Part shown: positions 19,405-29,639 of the stretch, one piece after another
Layout: each line of letters opens with the position of its first letter
Position numbering within the stretch: position 1 is the stretch's first letter
From: Diabrotica undecimpunctata
Taxonomy: Eukaryota; Arthropoda; Insecta; Coleoptera; Chrysomelidae
Direction of reading: 5' to 3'
Assembly (NCBI RefSeq): GCF_040954645.1
Contig: NC_092807.1
Coordinates: forward strand, 81,541,017-81,605,016
DNA: 64,000 bases
Made by a program: the position numbers and the translations under genes
Notes under the pieces: model-generated
Seen by the model: the letters and a program-made list of their open reading frames with translations, nothing else
Database searches by the model: none
Told to the model about the DNA's origin: nothing

Positions 19405-20331
19405 TTAGTCGGTCAAACAGCTAGTGCACATATCTGCCATGTGTTGTTTGCATGCGCATTTTACACAAGCTTTTCTTGTAGATTTGTTGCAGGCTCGAGG
19501 ACAAATATGACAACGTCCTACGTAATTTTCTGGTTTTGCCGGTGGAGCAGGCGGGGCTTCAATTCCAAGAAGAGCACGCGCGCGTCTTCTTAGTTCTACT
19601 GGCACGTAGGTGTTAGTTGACCTTGCCTCTATCTGAGGCTTGATCAATTCCCAAGCAAATTGCTCAATAAACTTACTTCTCTTGACTTTGGTTTGAAAGG
19701 GATGATTTCCTTTATATACGCAAAGAGCGTTTATACCCGATATATTCAAAAGGTAGAAAAATATTATTGGCCAACGACGCGTGTTTCTTGCAACATTGTA
19801 GTTTACACATAACTGATCGACACAATCTACACCAATTTTAGTTTTCTTATATCGGGTGACGATATCAGGTTTTTTGGAATCCCCTGTTTTTGGATCAATG
19901 GCATTATCGTGGTGCATTGAAGATACCAAAATAACAGACTTGTTTCTTTTGGGACAATAAGACACCAACGTCATATCCTCCTGAAAACCAAAGATAGAGG
20001 TTTTCTCTTCTCTTTTTTTATTAGTCAAGAACTCAGCGGGGATCTCACGCTTATTCTTGCGCATTGTACCAAGATAAGTTAATTTTTGTTTGATGTAGCA
20101 ATTTTCTGTAATATTACGATGAGTTCCCTCTATTGACTGCACCAATCGTAGTACAATATCTTCAGCAGTATTGCTAACCTTATACGGGCCATCAGGTTGA
20201 GTTCCGATATATGTTTCGAGATTAAAAGTGTAAAAGGTTTTTGCATCAACCAGCGCAAACATCTTTATCCCATACTTCGCTGGTTTATTGGGTATATATT
20301 GCTTGAATGAGCAGCGTCCTCTTAAAGCCAA
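19405..20331 (-). pseudogene. piggyBac transposase, catalytic and C-terminal part
   Basis: 308 residues of DDE_Tnp_1_7 type. It starts within the LTVDEQLLALRGRC block (first catalytic Asp, coded just upstream at about 20340). It continues with KYGIKMFALVD, then GTHRNITENCYIKQKLTYLGT, where the DNWFTS segment carrying the second catalytic Asp is missing. KIGVDCVDQLCVNY holds the third Asp, RRWPIIFFYLLN follows, and a Cys-rich tail (CHICPRACNKSTRKACVKC..C) forms the C-terminal zinc module. The missing second Asp makes it catalytically dead. This reading frame joins the next piece by a frame change at about 20350. Confidence 0.88.
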
Positions 20332-20348
20332 TAATTGCTCGTCAACAG

Positions 20349-20655
20349 TCAGAAATTATTTTGAAAATTAGCCAAGAAAATTTCGAGTGCTAATTTGTCT
20401 AATTCCCTTCTTTCTGTTCGTGTATTGATATCATTAAATCTTAAACAATGGAGTAGAAATTTCAACCGTTTTTCTCTCATAGCGAGGTAACATGATTCGA
20501 CTCCATTGCCTTTGGAATTATCCCATACTTTGCGAGCGTTTTTTCTTGAACTTCTCAGTGTTCCTATTAAAAACAAAATTCCTATCAAAGCTCTTATCTC
20601 CGTTTCATCAGTTAATCTAGCATCCCGTTCCCTACAAAATCGCTCTTTTATGTTC

Positions 20656-20658
<3 letters not shown>
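20349..20658 (-). pseudogene. piggyBac transposase, N-terminal domain part
   Basis: Reads NIKERFCRERD, TDETEIRALIGILFLIG and YLAMREKRLKFLLHCLRFND, typical of the piggyBac dimerisation/DNA-binding domain. Upstream it is cut by the (AT)n tract at the Penelope-like insertion; the matching left part is at 22863-22998. Confidence 0.87.

Positions 20659-20695
<37 letters not shown>
20659..20695. repeat. (AT)n tract at PLE/piggyBac junction
   Basis: Perfect AT alternation. A second tract (22794-22862) lies at the other end of the Penelope-like insertion. Confidence 0.95.
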
Positions 20696-20698
<3 letters not shown>

Positions 20699-20763
20699 AA
20701 CTCTTAAATATTGGGGAAATCTGCAAGAAATACTCTAATGTGTATCAATTGTTTCGCCGAACG

Positions 20764-20797
20764 TTTTCGCCAAAGAGAATTAATTTGGCTTCTTCAG
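20764..20797 (-). ncRNA. Hammerhead-ribozyme-like core in PLE 3' region
   Basis: The minus strand reads CTGAAGA, a perfect 6-bp stem (GCCAAA...TTTGGC) and GAAAA, the order of hammerhead core box 1, stem II and box 2. Hammerhead motifs are known in Penelope-like element ends. Stems I and III and the cleavage base are not clear to me, so activity is uncertain. Confidence 0.45.
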
Positions 20798-21351
20798 GGC
20801 TGAAAGAGAATAAATTATAATTAGCTACCATATATTATCTATTAAAACATTATTGATCTTACCGTAACTTAGAATTGTAGAGTTAGAATATTAAAAAACT
20901 TTGCTAGTAACATAGTGGTGTTTTTTGTTACTATGTGCAAAAAAAGTTTTTTATAAGAATTGAAATGTATGGTAGCTTCGAACTTGACACGTAAAGGCTT
21001 ACCCAAGGTTAATCGAAAAACCCAATGCAACTACATTTAAAAGGAGGTAATTCTTTGAAATGTCGGCAATAACTAAATTTTGATTTTAAATAGTTAAAAG
21101 TGAGGTTCTGTTTAAGCCAGAACGCAAGCGCTGACAACTTCATTATAATTGGTATGAATCTTTATGTCGTTAAGGTTCATTGGTAAAAAACGAATAAATT
21201 TAAATCCCAGTAAAGGGAAATATAATTGTGATTTTCTTTATTTAATTATATTATATTGTTCATGTATTATTGAATCTTATTGAGACGTATCTAAGAAAAG
21301 CAAGGGAATGTTATATATTTTTTGTTAATGAAAATTAATTATAAGGGTATG

Positions 21352-22790
21352 TTAGTTGTTAATGGATATATCAGTCAAATTAGTAATCTGTGATATAGTA
21401 TTGTTCTTGGTATCTGATTTAAGTAACAGGTGGTATATATCGCTTAGATTCTTGATGTCACTCTTAACATTAATGGAGAAATCGTTAAGAAAAATATAAG
21501 ACATTTCAATGAACTCTCTTTTAGATTTATTGTTCTCACGGTGGAGAATTGTGGTGTTGGTATAGTCCATGAGATGACCAGTGGAATGGACATGTTTGGC
21601 TAATGCACAACGGTCAGGGTGAAGTCGAGAATCACTTTTGTGTAGTGTAATACGTGATTTCAAAAATTGAGATGTTTGACCGATGTAGGAATTGTTGCAA
21701 GAGAGACATGGAATGTTGTAGACAATATTACTAAGCCTATCTATGGGAGTCTTATCTTTTATCTTAGAATAAAGATTATTAATTGTTAGGGCTGATCTAC
21801 AAGCTACATTAAGTTTAATGTTGTTATTATTATTGCCAAAGCTATTTTCAACACTTTTCAGAATCCTTGTTAACCCCGGAGTGATATCTCTGAAATATGG
21901 TAATGAAAAATATTTGTTTATAGGAGTATCAGAGACTGGGTTCCCACTTAAGACATCAGGATCAGCATTGTTAGTCGCGAAGGAAGGTGAAATATCTTCG
22001 TCATGGATAGTATTAAACAAAATCTTATTAACTAATGGTGTTGGATAAGCGTTTGAAATAAAAAGTTTCTGTAGGATTTGTAGGTTTTTTGTATGAAATG
22101 AAGGATCTGATAGTTTTGTTACTCTATTTTTCATCTGTTTGATTAAGTTGACTTTGGTAGAATTATTATGGTATGAGTTGTAGTTAAGGTATCTACCAGA
22201 ATGGGTCGGTTTTTGATACCAATCTATTTTGATGTTGTTGGTTTCCCTGATCATCCTTATGTCGAGAAAGGGGACGGACCAATTACCATCTTCCCTCTCT
22301 ATAGTGAACTGGATGTAGGGGTCATAACCATTAAAAGTGTCTAATAGTTCATCTACCTTGTCATTGGGTATAGCCAAAATGATATCATCAACATATTTTT
22401 TAATAAATGGAATATTAAAGGATAGTAAAGGAATGACTGAGTCTAATACATAATCCATAACGTAAGTTGCAATGATAGGAGAAATCTTAGCTCCCATAGG
22501 GGTACCGAAAGTTTGTTGATAGAATTTATCATTAAATGAGAAGTAAGTGTTATTAAAGAGAAATTCGACGATGCTGATGAATCTGTCGTAAGACATGGAA
22601 CAACAACCTCTAATACGGTCCCAGTTGATCTCTATTGATGTCAAACATATTCCTAGATGAACATTGCTGAATAAGGATACAACGTCAAGGCTAACGAGGA
22701 CATAATTTGATGGAAGTATGTAGCCATTATATTTATTTACCATCTCAAAAGAATCTTTAATGTAATATTGATTTTCATAATTATATGCAT
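21352..22790 (-). CDS. Penelope-like RT with GIY-YIG endonuclease
   Basis: About 480 residues open without a stop. RT blocks: LVSLDVVSLFSNV (first catalytic Asp), FGTPMGAKISPIIATYVMDYVLD, KKYVDDIILAI (active site YVDD), VPFLDIRM and WYQKPTHSGRYLNY. C-terminal GIY-YIG nuclease: NIVYNIPCLSCNNSYIGQTSQ, RITLHKSD, then ALAKHVHSTGH. RT copies the RNA and the nuclease nicks the target. The RT N-terminus is absent (5' truncation), so the upstream end is simply the (AT)n border. The open frame runs on through the AT tract into piggyBac sequence, which is chance. Confidence 0.88.
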
Positions 22791-22792
22791 TA

Positions 22793-22793
<1 letters not shown>

Positions 22794-22862
<69 letters not shown>
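22794..22862. repeat. (TA)n tract at PLE/piggyBac junction
   Basis: Long TA alternation at the truncated 5' border of the Penelope-like element. Confidence 0.95.
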
Positions 22863-22864
<2 letters not shown>

Positions 22865-22998
22865 GTTGAACAAACTATTATTCGAATGATTGCGTCAGAC
22901 AAAAAAAGTTTAAGACAGTCAATTGCAAGCATTGAATTGACGGCATCACGTTTTGGTCCGGGTAAGTATGTTAGAAGATTATGAGAACGCGTTCGCAC
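22863..22998 (-). pseudogene. piggyBac transposase segment upstream of PLE insertion
   Basis: Reads RTRSHNLLTYLPGPK and CLKLFLSDAIIRIIV, the piggyBac block that normally runs directly into the segment at 20349-20658. A one-base frame change at about 23000 separates it from the acidic N-terminus. Confidence 0.85.
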
Positions 22999-23000
22999 TG

Positions 23001-23216
23001 TGATTCATCTTCATCTGATGTGAGTTTTAGTTCTAAGTCAGTCTCATGATCACTTCTTTCCACTATATTTTCATTTTCTTCTTCATCTTCCTCATTTTCA
23101 TCTACTGGGCTGTCGTCTCCACTTGATTCCTCTTCAAACCATCTTAACCATACAGCTGGCTCTGTACTACTCAGTGTACGCCTTTTCTTAGAGTCAGACA
23201 TGTTTCTCTGAAACAA
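23001..23216 (-). pseudogene. piggyBac transposase acidic N-terminus
   Basis: Begins MFQRNMSDSKKRR and is rich in Asp/Glu/Ser (ENEEDEEENENIVE), as in many piggyBac N-termini, which are disordered. About 400 bases lie between this ATG and the right end of the element. Confidence 0.75.
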
Positions 23217-23408
23217 AGAAGAAAAATACTATAAAATTATGTATCAAAATAATGCATACATTTGTGCAAAAACACAAAATTTAATATTTGACAAATATGA
23301 ATACATTTCTGAGAAGTACAATTCAAGAAAAAACAATAGTTACCTAATTTATGACAAGTTTATTATATAAAAACACTACGTAGGTACTCGAAAAATAATT
23401 TCGCACTG

Positions 23409-23446
23409 TTAGGCGCGTGGTCTACAATCGTAGACCAATCGTGTTT
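23409..23446. repeat. Internal copy of the piggyBac terminal motif
   Basis: TTAGGCGCGTGGTCTACAAT followed by CGTAGACCA repeats the terminal sequence in the opposite orientation to the right end (23594-23631). It contains the imperfect palindrome TGGTCTAC/GTAGACCA. Likely a transposase-binding site copy. Confidence 0.7.
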
Positions 23447-23593
23447 ACACGTGTTTAAAAATTAGCACTTCACTAGCTCCCTGCAACGGACATACTGAAC
23501 AACTGAACTTATAGATTACGGTGTTATTAATAGCTACTGAACGGCACAGCCTCATAGTATATCCCAACTCAAGACAATCGTCGTTCAAACAGA

Positions 23594-23631
23594 TGTGGTC
23601 TACAGTCGTAGACCACGCGCCTAACGTAGGG
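23594..23631. repeat. piggyBac right end: palindrome plus terminal inverted repeat
   Basis: GTGGTCTACAGTCGTAGACCAC (a near-perfect palindrome) overlaps the 19-bp end CCACGCGCCTAACGTAGGG at 23613-23631. Confidence 0.9.
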
Positions 23632-23635
23632 TTAA
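23632..23635. repeat. TTAA target duplication, right (piggyBac)
   Basis: Matches 9648-9651. Confidence 0.9.
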
Positions 23636-24160
23636 AGGGTTCGAAACTGGTTACTTGATGTTTTTGTAAACATGAGTTTCTTCTTCTCACATTACTTATG
23701 CCCTATTAAGAGTCGGATTATAAAACTTAAAATAATGATACACAGCAGTTTAAAATACTGTATAATCCAGTATTTGTAGCAACAAAGTTTCATAGCTTTA
23801 GCTTTAGTCTAGTGCGATGGCTATACTCATGCAACACAATTTTATTTTTCTGAATTATAATTTATCTAACTGTTAAAAATTGAACGAAGTTAATTAAGCG
23901 TATTTGATACTATGCGGTTTTGCCAATTAATTAACAATATCTTACACTTTTATTAACAAAAAAAATAATTAAAAAAGAAAAAATAGAAAAAGTAATTTCT
24001 AGCGTAAATTAATTGAACCAAATACTCCACAAATATTCTACAAATTTCCTGAACTTTACCCTTTAATTTATAAATTTTGCGAACCGGTAGGTTTTTGCGT
24101 GTAGTTCGAAGTGCATTTTTCATTTAATGTCAAAGAGTCTCGATAGATGATAAATGAGGA
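23636..24160. other. AT-rich stretch, nothing recognised
   Basis: No frame or repeat seen. Confidence 0.4.
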
Positions 24161-24171
24161 CTGCTTAAAGG

Positions 24172-24560
24172 CTATTTTAAAACAGTAATATTCAGTTCCT
24201 GCAACTGTGATGTTACGGATTTTGCTATATGACAGACTGCGCCATCTTGTTGAAATATAAATCTTTTATTTGAGAGTTGAATTTCATGAATGGAAGGTAA
24301 TAATTCTTCTTGTAAAATACTTTTGTACTTCTTAGAATCGAAAGTGCCATCAATTACAAGGAGATGTTTATCTCCTTGATAGGACATACAAGTTTAGATC
24401 ATCAGATATCGGAAGCAATTTTTGTGATATACTTCCCTAGGTATTCGAATATCTCTACTTCATGCTTCGTCAAACTTAGATTCACAACTTTAATAACTGA
24501 ATCCCATTGACGTGGTGCTTCTAGTTTCGTACCTCTTTGGCCCATAAAAATCGGTTTCTT
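24172..24560 (-). pseudogene. Tc1-like transposase remnant
   Basis: The open part (71 residues, 24172-24387) reads KYKSILQEELLPSI and FIFQQDGAVCHIAKSV, the block with the second catalytic Asp of Tc1 transposases. Upstream broken frames give RQWDSVI, the start of the block with the first Asp, which is itself lost. The C-terminal DE/DD block is not present. Confidence 0.75.
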
Positions 24561-24852
24561 TTTCTTTTGTAAGAATTGGTTTTTCCTTTGCCTAAAGTGT
24601 AATGATAAGTTTAAATATTTAAACTAGGATAGGTGGAGGTTCATACAGACTGCTCTGGCGCGATAATCGATGCGATGCTTTGCTATGCGAGGATATCAAA
24701 CACTTGTATCTTAAGTGCCTTGTTCAAATAGCGCGCGATTTACTGCGATGCGATGCAATGCTAGTAGCGGCTAGTACAATCGGTATGCGCTTCGGTTTGG
24801 TTTACAAGAATGTTTTATTCTATCATGAGTAGTCGCATGTCTAGCAAGCGAT

Positions 24853-24978
24853 ATGGATATGGAAAAATTAATAAACAATGTTAGAATTCGTCCGGCCCTA
24901 TGGAATCAACGATCAAAAGACTATCACAATAGGGACAAGGTGAATAAATTATGGGTTGAGGTTGCAAGTTACAAGTGA
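24853..24978 (+). pseudogene. MADF-domain DNA-binding protein, first segment (Harbinger ORF)
   Basis: From ATG 24853: MDMEKLINNVRIRPALWNQR, then KDYHNRDKVNKLWVEVA. This is the N-terminal helix and Trp core of a MADF (Myb/SANT-like) domain, the second protein of Harbinger elements that assists transposase binding and nuclear import. It stops at TGA 24976-24978. An intron or a decay break may lie there; a later part may be at 25610-25790. Confidence 0.7.
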
Positions 24979-25330
24979 CAAGTATATATTAGTTTGTGTT
25001 TATTAATAATTACGTGTAATATTTCTTGCTTATTTGAGGTGTTTGTAATTGGAAAAACATTCTGTCCGAGAATAAAGACTTCGACAAAAAGATTAGTTTA
25101 GATTGAATTATCAAAACTGTATTTAAACAGAACTCTGAATAATATATGAAAATGTTGTTAATAAATAATAATTATTTTTCCAGCATCTAAATACCCAAAT
25201 AATCAAGACAATAAAAGTTAAATGCTGCTAATGCTATTAATAAACAATTCCCCAAAAACACCGACGTATACAGTATAATGTATACATACTTTAAACACAC
25301 TTTAAAAGTTTAATTTTCTTAAAAGATTTA

Positions 25331-25790
25331 ATGGCATGTAGCAACATGACTGGCAATCTCCCATCAACTGAAGAAAGTGATATGATGGCTGAGAATATTC
25401 ACAGCCATTTAATTAATGATGAGCATGGCCTGTTATCACAAAATAATGAGATTCTAACTAAAGAACATACTGCAGATATAATATATCACAGGCTGAAATT
25501 AATACGGGAACTTTCAACGACAATACTTCATTGATAGAGCTACTAACTCAAAATATAAATATGATAAAGATTATGATTTTTAATAAGTTTCTACCCACCT
25601 TTAAAAAGAATGCATGATGACACTAAAATGTGGTTCCGTTGGAAGATGCAAGATTTTCCTTATAATTGTACTGTTCACAACCAACAACAACAACACGAAC
25701 AATCCCATACGAGTACAGTTGCAGGGATTCCGTTTGGTTCACGTACGTCAAATTCCACCCTATCTGATTTACAACTATAAAGATATGTAC
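25331..25790 (+). pseudogene. Probable remaining part of the MADF gene
   Basis: Two readable stretches: a 67-residue frame at 25331-25534 (SDMMAENIHSHLINDEHG), not recognised, and around 25610-25790 a broken frame with DDTKMWFRWKMQDFPYNC and a Gln/His/Ser-rich end (QQQQHEQSHTSTVAG). The second resembles the BESS-like C-terminus of MADF proteins that end in a low-complexity tail. Assignment rests on position. Confidence 0.4.
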
Positions 25791-26041
25791 GTATATTACT
25801 AAAACGGTTCTCTATTATTCTTGTGTATGATAACAGTTGCACCATTGAGAGGCTATATTGGATAGACCCCCCACTATTTATATTTCCCAATGAAATCAAA
25901 TTAGGTCTATGTAAATTTCTAACCCTGAAGTGTGGTAATGCGCCAACGGGACTCCCTGTATTTTTTTGGTTGATTTATGAAAATATTCGATGTACTATTT
26001 TAAAATTCAAACTTACCTTAAAGTTCTATTGTAAGCCGTTC

Positions 26042-26302
26042 TTAAACGCCTATTGGTTTCCTCCAGTTTGTGTGCATTTTCCCTACGTAAGAAGTTATAC
26101 CTCTCTGAATGTAGTCGAACGTTTCTAAAGACATTAGTTTCGCGAATAAATGATAAAACTCTCCAAATGTTGCCATTTCTCTCTTAATTTTATGAACCCA
26201 TTTACGTTTTCTGTCTAAACACTTTTTGAAAATATTGTACTTTGACAATGAATTTTCTGCCAATATATATTTCAGTTTTCTTTCCATCATCACGTCCGAC
26301 AC
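26042..26302 (-). pseudogene. Harbinger transposase N-terminal segment
   Basis: 86 residues: RKRKWVHKIKREMATFGEFYHLF, FDYIQRGITSYVGK and TNWRKPI. This is the region before the DDE domain in PIF/Harbinger transposases. The DDE_Tnp_4 domain that should follow toward lower coordinates is missing. Confidence 0.75.
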
Positions 26303-26749
26303 AGAAAAGATTACGGTGGCGACTAGCTCACAAGCATATCATTGTATTGAAACACCCACAGATAATAGCTTACTATGTAACGCATAGCATAGCAAAGCTT
26401 CGCATCTCTGATCATGCCATAGCAGTCTGTGTGAACGTACACTAAGTGTAGCTTGTATAATTTTAGCTTGTAGAATCCATATCCCATTTTACAGCCAATT
26501 CTCGAGAAGTTAGGAGATTTTCTTTAATAAGTATCCGAATACCAAGCTCATCTCTTTTGGCAATCTTTAAAGTACGACCAGTTTAAACTTTTGTTTCAAC
26601 ATTACCCATATTTTTAAATTGAAAAATTATACTTCTCACAGTTCTTTAAGGAATATAATTTTCCCCATAATAACGTTGGAATAGTGGAAGTTAGATGTGG
26701 ACCCTGAACCAGCCTGAAACAACAACATTATTAGTCTGAGAGCGGAAGA

Positions 26750-27110
26750 TCCTCCGGACAATTTTTGGGTCTTGTAAAGACAAGATAATAGAACAGTGGA
26801 GACAAAGACAGAATCACGAACTTCAAGCACTCTATGTCGAAAAATAAGAATATAGTACGAAACATAAAGGCAAATCGGATAAGATAGGAAGGACAAGTAC
26901 AGAGATCGAAAGATGAAAGACTACTAAACACAACCTTCTGGAAAAGGCCCAATGGTAGATGATCAGTTGGTTGCCCAAGAAAAAGATGGAAATATGCAGT
27001 AACGAATGATCTTCGTAAGATGGGTGTACAAAAATGGTCGATTGCTACAACAAGGCCGGTAAAAGTAAAGGGGAATAGTAAAGTGACCAAGACAGACTTA
27101 GAGTTGTAGA
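26750..27110 (+). pseudogene. Non-LTR retrotransposon ORF2 C-terminal remnant
   Basis: Broken frames end with SVGCPRKRWKYAVTNDLRKM and GVQKW (about 26960-27040), the GRP..RW...V..DL...G...W signature of the extreme C-terminus of Jockey/RTE-like proteins. Upstream RT is not present, so it is a 5'-truncated relic. Confidence 0.65.
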
Positions 27111-27950
27111 GTCAAAAAAGAAGAGAAAAAAGATCCTTTTTATCAATGGACTTAATGTATGTATTTCATACCAAATCTAATCGACAGCATTTTTTATCTG
27201 ACTATACAGGCACTTAGTTCGAAATTTGTTAGTTACTATTATATGGTTTGTTATAATATATACAAGAAGAACAATTTTTATGTACTTATTTTTTCAATCC
27301 CTTGAAAACACTAATTTCACATAGTCATTACCAAATTTAAAATTTATACTTTCAAATAAAAATATCTTTATTGTACTTATACTAATAATACTCAATTTTA
27401 AGAAAAACCTGAAAATTTATCGACTTTGTTAGATTATAATATAGTTAACAATGTAACCACATTCCTTGTCTTCACCGAATAATAAACATTGTCATTAAGG
27501 GCAACCATGTTTTACGAAACCACACAGTAATTTGATATTTTCAGTACATGCCTAAATGTTGTTATTTACAGTCAAATCCATGTCAGATTTCTTTGATTGA
27601 CCAAGCTTTCGATGTTAGGATTGAATTTGATTAAATAATTTTATAAATTTCTCTTTTTATTTCAGTTTGATAATTCTTTGAATCATAAAAATAAGATATA
27701 GCATGGTTATGTATATGGAGTTATCAAAAAGTTAAAATTGGTTTACGATACAGCATTTGAGATTCTAATCTAGGAAATCTTTCTTAGAAAATGTAGGACC
27801 GATACTTATTAACAAATAAAATGAAATTAGAAAGCGAAGTATTAGTAACGCAAAAATAGAAGTATACGATAAAACGCCAAAAAATTAATCGACTCCTCAC
27901 TGAGAAAATATTCGAAGTTATGGTAATTTATAAAATGAATCAATTTATGT
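27111..27950. other. AT-rich stretch, nothing recognised
   Basis: No frames or element ends found. Confidence 0.4.
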
Positions 27951-27954
27951 AATT

Positions 27955-28215
27955 TAGGTAAAGTGAAATAAATAAAAGACTTACTCATAATTAATTTATT
28001 TTATCACGGACGACTGGTTTGACATACTACAGTTTACTATGTATCCTCGGGTCTCTGGCACGTCAAATTAAATGCGGAAATTACAATTACCAGTATAAGG
28101 GTGTAGTCTGATATAAAATATATAACAGTTATGCCAATATTATATATGTACAGTTTTATTGGTGTACCTATTTTAAATTAAATGAATATTACTTACATGC
28201 CGAATATTTTTGGAA
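27955..28215. repeat. Diverged copy of the palindromic element end seen at 54246
   Basis: Shares ACTTACTCA.AATTAATTTA, GACTGGTTT and, further on, ATGCCAATATTA and TTACTTACATGCCG with 54260-54590 in the same order. On the minus strand it has CCCGAGGATACATAG...TATGTC followed by AAACC, a decayed hammerhead-like core. Confidence 0.6.
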
Positions 28216-28984
28216 AAAAAATACATTAATAATTTTCATTTTTAATCTTTGTTGTTAAAATTACTCTTCTCCTTAAGATCTGACCCAATATTTGTCATTA
28301 ATGCAGTAATGCAGATGATCAACAGATTCCAGCTAACCATAACGAAAGCTTAAGGTATAGTTCCACATACTTTTAAGAATATTCCTTGTATCGGCATGTA
28401 GGTACCAAACACTACCCTAGTACTAGTAATTGTAATTTTAGAATTTAATTTGCCATACCAGAAACCTGAGAATTTATAAATAATTTGTTGTATGCGAAAC
28501 TAGTCATTTGTGGTAGAATAAATTGATTGTAAGTCCTTTATTTATTTTCCTTTACCTGAACTAAAATTAACTGACATAGCCTACACATTCAACATTCAAA
28601 TCATTTAACTATTAGCTATATTAAAAGGAATAATAACAAGAAACAATTGCTTACAAAATACATAGGTATTTATCTTACAACCTATTCAGTCAACAACTAT
28701 TATTGGAGGGCGAAACAATAAAAAATCGACTACAATAAAAAAAACGTTGAAACAGCACAAAACAGAGACGTTCTGCAAGCCCAGTTGAAATTACAGAAGA
28801 ATTTATTAAAAAGGGACTAACTTTTTATTATATTCACCTGGAGTATAATCAATACGTAAATGGTAACCCAGTACCGAAAAAGGAAAAAGTGAACCACGTA
28901 ATCTTAATATATAAAAATATATTGGACAGCTAAAACTATATAGACATATAAGTAACTTCCATGTTTCTGCACTATTTGTGGCTA
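28216..28984. other. AT-rich stretch, nothing recognised
   Basis: No frames or repeats recognised. Confidence 0.4.
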
Positions 28985-29180
28985 TTGGCGGTATGATAGT
29001 TTTAATATATTTTAAACTTTATTTCCCTATTGATGCCTTTGGATACAAACACCTGGGGCTTGTAGGTATATTCTCTTAGTAAACATTATCCTTTTCTGTA
29101 TTTTCTCCTCCTTGCTACCGCCTTCTATTTGTACTCCCAGGTATATGACCTCCCAGCTTTAACTTTAACTTACCAAATAC
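28985..29180 (-). pseudogene. Short non-LTR RT scrap
   Basis: The minus strand reads VIYLGVQIEGGSKEEKIQKR (about 29050-29110), like the F.YLG..I......EI..RI block after the RT active site. One block only. Confidence 0.35.
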
Positions 29181-29261
29181 TTTAAAGGCAAAAACTTTTT
29201 ATCAGTACGAGTTGTCGGTACTGACATATTGAAGTCAAACATAGGATTTAACAATAATATA

Positions 29262-29630
29262 GTCCACAAACTCCAAGTGACTCAGAGAGGTATAGAAAGT
29301 AGAATGCTCAACATTTAAGCTTAGCGATCGCAAGTCCAATGAAGAAATAAGAAGGCAAACAAAAGTAACAGATTTAGTCCAAAAGATTGCGATTTTAAAA
29401 TCGAACTAGGCAGGACATATAGAAACAATGGAAGAGAACATGAAATAAACAACACAGTAATGGAAGAAACAAGAGAAGTAGAGACAGACCTTAAACCACA
29501 TGGACTGATGACATCTAGCTAATGGCTGGTCACGAATGGATCTAAAAAACAACTAACAGGAATTAATGAACGCACCTAAGGGAGGTTTACATCCGACGAC
29601 ATATGGAATAGCTGTTGATGATAATGTCTT
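29262..29630 (+). pseudogene. Non-LTR retrotransposon ORF2 C-terminal remnant
   Basis: Frames with stops give KLQVTQRGIESRMLNI, LSDRKSNEEIRRQTKVTD, then AGHIETMEE and RQTLNHMD. In relatives this is KLQ.TQR.ME..ML.....D...N..IR..T.V.D......LKW.WAGH.AR..D..W, the end of a Jockey/RTE-like RT protein. Confidence 0.65.
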
Positions 29631-29639
29631 TTACAGCTT

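Larger units (their letters stand above)
20696..22793 (-). mobile_element. Penelope-like element, 5'-truncated, inside piggyBac transposase
   Basis: RT plus GIY-YIG endonuclease coding region (21352-22790) and about 650 bases of 3' sequence with a hammerhead-like motif. piggyBac coding sequence resumes on each side (CSTN on one side, QNIKERF on the other), so the element split a continuous transposase. (AT)n tracts mark both junctions. Confidence 0.88.
9652..23631 (-). mobile_element. piggyBac transposon holding two other elements
   Basis: Ends are a 19-bp perfect inverted repeat (CCCTACGTTAGGCGCGTGG at 9652-9670 and its complement at 23613-23631) flanked by TTAA on both sides, the hallmark of piggyBac. 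The transposase runs on the minus strand from 23216 to 19405. Removing the BEL/Pao insertion and the Penelope-like insertion leaves about 2.5 kb, a normal piggyBac length. The transposase is frameshifted and lacks one catalytic region, so the element is dead. Confidence 0.92.
24639..26436. mobile_element. PIF/Harbinger-type transposon with MADF gene
   Basis: The ends form an imperfect inverted repeat: GTTCATACAGACTGCTCTGG at 24639 against GTTCACACAGACTGCTATGG read inward from 26436, then shared TTTGCTATGC motifs. A MADF-domain gene runs on the plus strand (24853) and a Harbinger transposase N-terminus on the minus strand (26042-26302). The catalytic transposase domain is absent, so it is a deleted copy. 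The 3-bp target duplication could not be fixed. Confidence 0.7.

Noticed and set aside
21352..22998. 548-residue frame as one fusion protein of piggyBac and Penelope-like parts
   Set aside because: The first 45 residues are piggyBac sequence and the join is an (AT)n tract at the insertion border; chance continuity, not a designed fusion.
26636..27090. Minus-strand frames of 86-119 residues
   Set aside because: The plus strand of the same stretch carries the non-LTR ORF2 C-terminal signature, so these are antisense.
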